Assembly: GCF_030147005.1 (NCBI RefSeq)
Contig: NZ_JASLAW010000165.1
Coordinates: forward strand, 1 to 64,000
DNA length: 64,000 bases
Reading direction: 5' to 3'
Source of the DNA: Pseudomonas sp.
GTDB lineage: Bacteria > Pseudomonadota > Gammaproteobacteria > Pseudomonadales > Pseudomonadaceae
Made by a program: the position numbers and the translations under genes. The notes under the pieces were generated by a model. That model made no database searches. It had not been told where the DNA came from and worked only from the letters and a program-made list of their open reading frames with translations. Below, piece after piece: positions 57,728 through 64,000 of the stretch (position 1 is its first letter; each line of letters starts with the position of its first letter).

Positions 57728-60700
57728 ATGACTCCCGCGTCGTCAGTTGATGAAAAGAGCTTCCGTAAACTCCTGAGCCGTAACGTGGCCCTGCCATTGG
57801 GCGTGGGTGTGCTCAGCGCGGTATTTTTCGTTGTGCTGATCACCTACCTGCTGTCGGTGATCCGGTGGGTGGAGCACACCGACCGGGTGCTCAACAACCT
57901 CAATGAGTCGTCCAAACTGACGGTCGACCTGGAAACCGGCATGCGCGGCTTCCTGATTACCGGCGACGAACATTTCCTCGACCCTTATGAAGTGGCCAAG
58001 CCGCGCATCATTGCCGACCTGCGCAACTTGCAGGAACTGGTGGCCGACAACCCACAGCAGGTCGACCGCCTCAAGCGCCTCGAAGCGCTGCAGGTGGAAT
58101 GGAACAAGTACTCGCAGTCGATGATTGAGCTGCAGCGCAGCAGCGGCGATTACCGTGGCGCCGTCAAAGCGGGCCGAGGCAAGCGCCTGACCGACGAGAT
58201 CCGCAAGGAATACGACGACGCGGTCGCGATGGAGCAGCAGTTCCGCATTGCCCGCAATGACGAAGTGACCCGCACCACGGTGATCAGCGTTTCGCTGTAC
58301 CTGGCGTTCGTACTCGGGCTCAGTGGCTTTCTGGCCTATGTGGGAAGAAAAAATTTACTCGCACTTTCAAGCAGCTACAGCGCAAACCTCGCGTCACAAC
58401 AGAAGATCGCGCAACGCCTGGAGCGCCAGGCCTGGCTGCGCAACGGCCAAACTGAACTGGCCGAACAAGTGCTGGGCCAACTGACCTTGAACCTGTTGGG
58501 CCGCAACATCCTGCAATTCTTTGCTCAATACATGGGGTCCGCTGTTGCGGCGTTGTATGTGCGCGAAGAACACGGCGGCCTGCGCCGGGTGGCCACGTAT
58601 GGCTTCTCCCGCGAACAGGCGCAGCTGGAACAAGCGATCTACAGCGACGAAGGCATTGTGGGGCAGGCCGCCCAACTCGACCGCCTGATCCGTCTGGACG
58701 ACGTGCCGGTGGATTACTTCAAGGTCAGCTCGGGGCTCGGCGAGGGCGCCCCCCGCAGCGTACTGGTGGTGCCGACCAGCGACGACGACCGTGTCAATGG
58801 CGTGATCGAACTGGGTTTCCTGCGCCCGCTGGAAGAGCGCGATGTCGAGCTGCTGGAGTTGATCGCCGGCAACATCGGCACCTCCATAGAGGCCGCGCGT
58901 TATCGTCAGCGTCTGCAGGAAGTACTGGCCGAGACCCAGCAGCTCAACGAAGAGCTGCAAGTGCAGCAGGAAGAACTCAAGACCGCCAACGAAGAGCTGG
59001 AGGAACAGTCACGTATCCTCAAGGAGTCCCAGGCGCACCTGGAAACCCAGCAGGCCGAGCTTGAGCAGACCAACGAGCAACTGGCCGAACAGACCCAGAC
59101 CCTGGCCGAACAGCGCGACGCCATGGACCGCAAGAATGTCGAACTCAACAAGGTTCAGCTGGAACTGGAAGACCGCGCCGATGAGCTGCAGCGCTCCAGC
59201 AAGTACAAATCCGAATTCCTCGCCAACATGTCCCACGAGCTGCGCACGCCGCTGAACAGTTCGCTGATTCTGGCCAAATTGTTGGCCGAGAACCCCCAGG
59301 AAAACCTCAGTGCCGAACAAGTCAAATTTGCCGAGTCGATCTATTCGGCCGGCAATGACCTGCTCAACCTGATCAACGACATCCTGGATATTTCCAAGGT
59401 AGAAGCCGGCAAGTTGGAAGTACGCCCGGAAAATTCCAGCGTCGAGCGCCTGGTGGATGGCCTGCGCGGCATGTTCGAGCCGCTGGCCAAGGATCGCAAT
59501 CTGGGCTTCCAGATCGAGATGCTGGAAGGCTCACCGTCACTGCTGTTCACCGATCGCCAGCGTCTGGAGCAGATCCTCAAGAACCTGCTGTCCAACGCCA
59601 TCAAGTTCACCGAACAGGGCCAAGTCAGCCTGTCGGTGTCCCGCGCGCCGGGGGAGGGCATTGCCTTTACCGTGCGCGACTCGGGCATCGGTATCGCACA
59701 GGATCAACAGGAAAGCATCTTCGAAGCCTTCCGCCAGGCGGATGGCACCACCAATCGCCGTTACGGCGGTACCGGTCTGGGCCTGTCGATTTCCCGTGAC
59801 CTGGCGACCTTGCTGGGTGGCTACATCAGCGTGACCAGTGAACCGGGCAAGGGCAGCGTTTTCACCCTGGTATTGCCGGAACAGTACGTCGAACGTGCCG
59901 AAGATGCCGCGCCGATCGAGCCGCCACGCCAAGCCGTGGCGGTACCGGCGCCCGAGCCAGTCAAGGCTTTGCCGCTGCCGGTGGCCGACGCCGAGCAGAT
60001 CCCACGCTTTGCCGATGACCGTGACAAAGCGCCATTCGCCACGCGCTGCATCCTGGTGGTGGAAGATGAACCGAATTTTGCCCGCATCCTCTTCGACCTG
60101 GCCCATGAGCTGGGCTACAACTGCCTGGTCGCCCACGGTGCCGACGAAGGCTACAGCCTCGCCGAAGCGTTCATCCCTGATGCGATCCTGCTGGACATGC
60201 GCCTGCCGGATCATTCCGGGCTGACGGTGCTGCAGCGTCTCAAAGCGCACGCCAGTACCCGGCACATCCCGGTGCATGTGATTTCCGTGGAAGACCGCGT
60301 CGAAGCCGCCATGCACATGGGCGCCATCGGTTACGCGGTAAAACCCACCACCCGTGAAGAGCTCAAGGACGTGTTCGCGCGCCTGGAAGCCAAGCTGACG
60401 CAAAAGGTCAAACGCGTGCTGCTGGTGGAAGATGACGACCTGCAGCGCGACAGCATTGCCCGCCTGATCGGTGACGATGACATCGAAATCACAGACGTCG
60501 GCTACGCCCAGGCTGCGCTGGACCTGCTGCGCACCAACGTCTACGACTGCATGATCATCGACCTCAAGCTGCCGGACATGCTCGGCAACGAGCTGCTCAA
60601 GCGCATGGCCACCGAGGATATCTGCTCGTTCCCGCCGGTGATCGTCTACACCGGGCGCAACCTCACACGGGACGAAGAGGCCGAACTGCGCAAGTATTCG

Positions 60701-61225
60701 CGCTCGATCATCATCAAGGGCGCCCGCTCTCCGGAGCGCCTGCTCGATGAAGTCACACTCTTTCTGCACAAAGTCGAATCCCAGCTGTCCCATGACCGCC
60801 AGAAGATGCTCAAGACCGCGCGCAGCCGTGACAAGGTGTTCGAAGGGCGCAAGATCCTGTTGGTGGATGACGATGTACGCAACATTTTTGCCCTGACCAG
60901 TGCCCTGGAACATAAAGGCGCCGTGGTGGTGATCGGGCGCAACGGCCGTGAAGCCATCGACAAGCTCAATGAGGTCGACGATATCGATCTGGTGCTGATG
61001 GACGTGATGATGCCGGAGATGGACGGCTACGAAGCGACCGCCCTGATCCGTCAGGACCCGCGCTGGAAAAAGCTGCCGATCATCGCCGTCACGGCCAAGG
61101 CCATGAAAGATGACCAGGAGCGTTGCCTGGCGGCAGGCTCCAACGATTACCTGGCCAAACCCATTGATCTGGACCGTCTGTTCTCGTTGATTCGCGTATG
61201 GTTACCCAAGATGGAACGCATTTAA
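57728..61225 (+). CDS. CHASE3-GAF hybrid histidine kinase with three receiver domains
   Basis: An inner-membrane hybrid kinase of 1165 residues: membrane segments (about 20-45 and 183-205) enclosing a CHASE3 sensor, GAF domain (about 245-390), long coiled coil (about 392-495), HisKA with His503 (NMSHELRTPLN), ATPase (N, G1 DSGIGI, G2 GTGLGLSIS) and three receivers, each with its phospho-Asp (LLDMRLPD, IIDLKLPD, LMDVMMPEMDG). Start ATG 57728 has AAGG seven bases upstream. The CheR gene starts directly after the stop. The signal is unknown. Confidence 0.93.
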   Translation: MTPASSVDEKSFRKLLSRNVALPLGVGVLSAVFFVVLITYLLSVIRWVEHTDRVLNNLNESSKLTVDLETGMRGFLITGDEHFLDPYEVAKPRIIADLRNLQELVADNPQQVDRLKRLEALQVEWNKYSQSMIELQRSSGDYRGAVKAGRGKRLTDEIRKEYDDAVAMEQQFRIARNDEVTRTTVISVSLYLAFVLGLSGFLAYVGRKNLLALSSSYSANLASQQKIAQRLERQAWLRNGQTELAEQVLGQLTLNLLGRNILQFFAQYMGSAVAALYVREEHGGLRRVATYGFSREQAQLEQAIYSDEGIVGQAAQLDRLIRLDDVPVDYFKVSSGLGEGAPRSVLVVPTSDDDRVNGVIELGFLRPLEERDVELLELIAGNIGTSIEAARYRQRLQEVLAETQQLNEELQVQQEELKTANEELEEQSRILKESQAHLETQQAELEQTNEQLAEQTQTLAEQRDAMDRKNVELNKVQLELEDRADELQRSSKYKSEFLANMSHELRTPLNSSLILAKLLAENPQENLSAEQVKFAESIYSAGNDLLNLINDILDISKVEAGKLEVRPENSSVERLVDGLRGMFEPLAKDRNLGFQIEMLEGSPSLLFTDRQRLEQILKNLLSNAIKFTEQGQVSLSVSRAPGEGIAFTVRDSGIGIAQDQQESIFEAFRQADGTTNRRYGGTGLGLSISRDLATLLGGYISVTSEPGKGSVFTLVLPEQYVERAEDAAPIEPPRQAVAVPAPEPVKALPLPVADAEQIPRFADDRDKAPFATRCILVVEDEPNFARILFDLAHELGYNCLVAHGADEGYSLAEAFIPDAILLDMRLPDHSGLTVLQRLKAHASTRHIPVHVISVEDRVEAAMHMGAIGYAVKPTTREELKDVFARLEAKLTQKVKRVLLVEDDDLQRDSIARLIGDDDIEITDVGYAQAALDLLRTNVYDCMIIDLKLPDMLGNELLKRMATEDICSFPPVIVYTGRNLTRDEEAELRKYSRSIIIKGARSPERLLDEVTLFLHKVESQLSHDRQKMLKTARSRDKVFEGRKILLVDDDVRNIFALTSALEHKGAVVVIGRNGREAIDKLNEVDDIDLVLMDVMMPEMDGYEATALIRQDPRWKKLPIIAVTAKAMKDDQERCLAAGSNDYLAKPIDLDRLFSLIRVWLPKMERI

Positions 61226-62056
61226 GTGGAGCGAAGTTTCTTGGATAAAAGCAGCGACATTGAGCTGCGCCTGTTGATCGAGGCGATTTACCTCAAGTAC
61301 AGCTACGACTTTCGCGACTACTCCGGTGCGTCGGTCAAACGGCGCGTGGCCCATGCCTTGCGCCAGTTCGACTGCGCGACCATTTCCGCGTTGCAGGAGC
61401 GGGTGCTGCACGACCCGGCCGCGTTCATGCAATTGCTGCAGTTCCTGACCATCCCGGTGAGCGAGATGTTTCGCGACCCGTCGCACTTTCTCGCGATTCG
61501 CCGGGAAGTGGTGCCGCTGCTCAAGACCTACCCGTCGATCAAGATCTGGATCGCCGGATGCAGCACCGGCGAGGAGGTGTACTCCATGGCGATCCTGCTG
61601 CGCGAAGAAGGCTTGCTCGAACGCACCATCATCTACGCCACCGACATCAACCCAGCCTCGCTGGACAAAGCCAAGCAGGGCATCTTCTCTCTGGAAAACG
61701 TGCGCGCCTACACGGCCAACTATCAGCAGGCCGGTGGCCAGCGTTCATTTGCCGACTACTACACGGCGGCTTACGATAATGCGATCTTCGACAAGACGCT
61801 GCGCGAGAACGTGACGTTCGCCGACCATAGCCTGGCGACCGATAGCGTATTCTCGGAAACTCAATTAATTTCATGTCGTAACGTATTGATTTACTTCAAT
61901 AAAAACTTGCAGGACAGGGCGTTCGGGTTGTTTCATGAGTCGCTGTGTCATCGCGGCTTCCTCGTGCTGGGCAGCAAGGAAACCCTGGATTTTTCGGCTT
62001 ACAGCAAGCAGTTCGAACCCTTGGTCAAACAGGAACGGATCTACCGCAAATTATGA
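61226..62056 (+). CDS. CheR-type protein-glutamate methyltransferase
   Basis: A 276-residue CheR-like methyltransferase with an N-terminal helical domain (about 1-80, YLKYSYDFRDYSGASVKRRV) and a SAM-binding domain (WIAGCSTGEEVYSMAILL, YATDINPASLDKA, ISCRNVLIYF). Chemotaxis CheR uses methyl from SAM on receptor glutamates, but no receptor is visible here. The start is GTG 61226, adjacent to the kinase stop; TTG 61241, with GGAG upstream, is an alternative. It overlaps the CheB gene by four bases. Confidence 0.9.
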   Translation: MERSFLDKSSDIELRLLIEAIYLKYSYDFRDYSGASVKRRVAHALRQFDCATISALQERVLHDPAAFMQLLQFLTIPVSEMFRDPSHFLAIRREVVPLLKTYPSIKIWIAGCSTGEEVYSMAILLREEGLLERTIIYATDINPASLDKAKQGIFSLENVRAYTANYQQAGGQRSFADYYTAAYDNAIFDKTLRENVTFADHSLATDSVFSETQLISCRNVLIYFNKNLQDRAFGLFHESLCHRGFLVLGSKETLDFSAYSKQFEPLVKQERIYRKL

Positions 62057-62652
62057 GCGACGCTGCAATCACCCCGATTGTCGGGATTGAAGCCATCGTC
62101 GTCGGCGCCTCCGCCGGCGGCGTAGAGGCGTTGCTGAGCATTTTTGGCGGTTTGCCGGAGACGTTCGCGCTGCCGATCATTGCCGTGCTGCACCTGCCGG
62201 ATGAACGTCGCAGCCAGTTGGCCGAGGTCTTCGCGCGGCGCTTGCGCATTCCGGTGAAGGAAGCGCGGGACAAGGAGTCGATCGAGGCGGGTACCTTGTA
62301 TTTCGCAGGCCCCGGCTATCATCTCTCGGTGGAACACGACCGCAGCCTGTCCCTGAGCCAGGAGGACCGCGTGCACCATTCCCGGCCGGCCATCGATTTT
62401 CTTTTCGCTTCGGCTGCCGATGCCTACGGGCGAGGCCTGCTGGCGATCCTGCTGACCGGCGCCAACCAGGACGGCGCGCGCGGGCTGGCCCACGTCAAGC
62501 AATCAGGCGGCACCACCCTGGTACAAGACCCCGCCGAGGCCCGAATTGCGGTAATGCCCCTGGCAGCCCTGGCGCTGCACACACCCGACCATATTCTTTC
62601 CTTGAGCCAGATTGGCTCATTGCTGGCTTCCCTGGAACCCTCCCCATGTTAA
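62053..62652 (+). CDS. CheB-type protein-glutamate methylesterase without receiver domain
   Basis: A 199-residue CheB catalytic domain with the triad Ser20 (VGASAGGVEAL), His47 (AVLHLP) and Asp140 (LTGANQDGARG). Chemotaxis CheB proteins normally have an N-terminal receiver, which is missing here, so control must come from elsewhere, perhaps from the neighbouring receivers. The start is ATG 62053, overlapping the CheR stop (ATGA). The next kinase overlaps its end by seven bases. Confidence 0.9.
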   Translation: MSDAAITPIVGIEAIVVGASAGGVEALLSIFGGLPETFALPIIAVLHLPDERRSQLAEVFARRLRIPVKEARDKESIEAGTLYFAGPGYHLSVEHDRSLSLSQEDRVHHSRPAIDFLFASAADAYGRGLLAILLTGANQDGARGLAHVKQSGGTTLVQDPAEARIAVMPLAALALHTPDHILSLSQIGSLLASLEPSPC

Positions 62653-63839
62653 GTACTGTCCAGGCCAAACTGCTGATCGTCGACGATCTGCCGGAAAACC
62701 TGCTGGCCCTCGAGGCGCTGATCAAGCGCGAAGACCGCCAGGTATACAAAGCATTGAGTGCCGACGAGGCGTTGTCCCTGTTGCTGGAACATGAATTCGC
62801 GATGGCGATCCTCGACGTGCAGATGCCTGGCATGAACGGTTTCGAACTGGCCGAACTGATGCGCGGCACCGAAAAGACCAAGAACATCCCGATCGTGTTC
62901 GTCAGCGCCGCCGGCCGCGAACTCAATTACGCCTTCAAGGGTTATGAAAGCGGCGCGGTGGACTTCCTGCACAAGCCGCTGGATATCCACGCGGTGAAGA
63001 GCAAGGTCAATGTATTCGTAGACCTGTATCGCCAGAGCAAGGCGATGAAGCAGCAGGTCGAAGCCCTGGAGCGCAGCCGCCGCGAGCAAGAACTGCTGCT
63101 GACGCGTCTGCAGGCTACCCAGGCCGAGCTGGAGCAGGCTGTGCGCATGCGCGATGACTTCATGTCGATCGTCGCCCACGAAGTGCGCACCCCGCTCAAC
63201 GGGCTGATCCTGGAAACCCAGCTGCGCAAGATGCACCTGGCCCGAGACAACGCTGCGGCGTTTACCCTGGACAAGATGCACGCGATGGTCGACCGCGACG
63301 AGCGCCAGATCAAGAGCCTGATCCGTCTGATCGAGGACATGCTCGACGTGTCGCGTATCCGCACCGGCAAGCTGTCGATACGCCCGGCGCGCTTCGATCT
63401 GACCCAACTGGTGCGCAACCTGGTGCATAACTTCGAGCCGCAGGTGGCCGCCGCCGAATCATCGATGCACCTGGTAGCCGACGAATCGGTGGAAGGCCAT
63501 TGGGATGAGTTTCGTATCGAGCAGGTGGTCACCAACCTGCTGACCAACGCTTTGCGCTACGGCGCCAAGAGCCCGGTTGAAGTGCGGGTGTATGCAAAAC
63601 ATGGCGAGGCCTGCGTGGAAGTGCGCGACCACGGCATTGGCATCAGCGAGGAGAACCAGAAGCGCATTTTCCAGCAGTTCGAGCGGGTTTCCGTCAACCA
63701 TGCGGCAGCCGGCCTGGGCCTGGGGCTGTTCATCTCCGAACAGATCGTCGCAGCCCATGGCGGTACCATTGAAGTTGAAAGCCGGATAGGCGAGGGCGCG
63801 CTGTTTCGGGTCTGTCTGCCGCTTCAGGCGACGGCATGA
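62646..63839 (+). CDS. soluble receiver-histidine kinase hybrid
   Basis: A 397-residue soluble protein with an N-terminal receiver (Asp57, ILDVQMPGMNG; Lys110), a helical linker (about 125-165), a HisKA helix with His178 (SIVAHEVRTPLNG) and an ATPase domain (VVTNLLTNALRYG, VRDHGIGIS, GLGLGLFISEQI). Having the receiver before the kinase suggests it receives a phosphoryl group and then controls the kinase. It overlaps cheB and is followed 78 bases later by another receiver gene. No membrane segment is seen. Confidence 0.92.
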   Translation: MLSTVQAKLLIVDDLPENLLALEALIKREDRQVYKALSADEALSLLLEHEFAMAILDVQMPGMNGFELAELMRGTEKTKNIPIVFVSAAGRELNYAFKGYESGAVDFLHKPLDIHAVKSKVNVFVDLYRQSKAMKQQVEALERSRREQELLLTRLQATQAELEQAVRMRDDFMSIVAHEVRTPLNGLILETQLRKMHLARDNAAAFTLDKMHAMVDRDERQIKSLIRLIEDMLDVSRIRTGKLSIRPARFDLTQLVRNLVHNFEPQVAAAESSMHLVADESVEGHWDEFRIEQVVTNLLTNALRYGAKSPVEVRVYAKHGEACVEVRDHGIGISEENQKRIFQQFERVSVNHAAAGLGLGLFISEQIVAAHGGTIEVESRIGEGALFRVCLPLQATA

Positions 63840-63917
63840 AATCAATCGTCACCTGGACGCAACCTCTACGTGACCCGATGGTCGTAACACCAGCTACTGA
63901 CTGGACGAAGGCTTCCC

Positions 63918-64000
63918 ATGAGTGAAGATGCACAAGATGTCGTACTGATCGTCGAGGACGACGAATCCATTATGTTTGTGCTGGGTGAATACCTGGCTGG
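63918..64000 (+). CDS. response regulator, start only (partial)
   Basis: ATG 63918 (AAGG seven bases upstream) opens MSEDAQDVVLIVEDDESIMF, the start of a CheY-like receiver domain with its acidic pair, which runs off the window end at residue 27. It follows the second kinase by 78 bases and probably completes this phosphorelay. The rest of the protein is outside the window, so any output domain is unknown. Confidence 0.85.
   Translation, partial: MSEDAQDVVLIVEDDESIMFVLGEYLA

Noticed and set aside
59537..60913. 458-codon minus-strand frame within the hybrid kinase
   Set aside because: Antisense to ATPase and receiver domains with all motifs intact; a typical GC-rich shadow.

Overview
This window is bacterial chromosome from a Pseudomonas of the P. 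fluorescens group. The 4-hydroxyphenylpyruvate dioxygenase at 40392-41468 is nearly the textbook P. fluorescens enzyme. Other Pseudomonas markers are an MvaT/MvaU-type H-NS protein, GalU next to glutathione reductase, AzlCD, a ChiC-like chitinase and REP/REPIN intergenic repeats. Coding density is high, GC is high, and most starts have AGGAG-like ribosome sites. Everything here was read by eye from sequence, so family names rest on recognised motifs and remembered relatives and not on database searches.

Layout. (1) 1-5046 is the right end of a lambda-like prophage: tail-tip and tail-fibre genes, a lytic enzyme, a nested Rz/Rz1 spanin pair, an SRAP/YedK gene and small cargo genes. One cargo gene sits under a perfect LexA box. 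The prophage stops at tRNA-Leu(UAA) (5047-5133), the likely attachment gene. (2) 5300-16000 is ordinary chromosome: exported and cytoplasmic small proteins, DinB, a YebE-like protein, a LysE exporter, arsBC without a visible arsR, azlCD, a DUF1275 membrane protein, an ABC-F ATPase and topoisomerase IB. (3) 16073-18650 is modABC behind a ModE box. (4) 18697-22151 holds a nitronate monooxygenase-like enzyme and the alkylation-repair pair alkB-ada, preceded by two small genes; Ada has lost three of its four zinc cysteines. (5) 22364-24468 contains a lipoprotein and tsdBA (thiosulfate dehydrogenase). (6) 24547-29885 carries small genes, galU, an exported trypsin-like protease and gorA.

(7) 29886-31997 is a divergent pair, a KfrA-like coiled-coil DNA-binding protein and a tyrosine recombinase. 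It resembles the TnpT/TnpS cointegrate-resolution module of Tn4651 but has no transposase beside it, and its 171-bp intergenic region holds two inverted repeats. (8) 32131-45460 contains ahpC-ahpF, gloA, an H-NS-family regulator, a CSS-EAL phosphodiesterase, two LysR regulators each divergent from a target gene, hpd, drug/metabolite transporters, an aldo/keto reductase and an atypical SDR. Composite palindromic repeats lie at 34986-35052, 37986-38147 and 45464-45564. (9) 45574-49383 is a glycerate/sugar-diacid module: MFS transporter, CdaR-type regulator, glycerate kinase. (10) 49392-57020 holds a secreted TAP-like hydrolase, an acetyltransferase, an Asp/Glu racemase, a leaderless modular chitinase, a DUF3313 lipoprotein and a DUF1254 protein.

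(11) 57129-64000 is a signalling locus: a CheY-like regulator divergent from a CHASE3-GAF hybrid kinase with three receiver domains, followed by tightly coupled CheR, CheB, a second receiver-kinase and the start of another response regulator. No chemoreceptor is visible. The candidates I consider most worth following are the TnpT/TnpS-like recombination module, the CheR/CheB-kinase locus, the LexA-controlled prophage cargo gene, the degenerate Ada sensor domain and the composite palindromic repeats.
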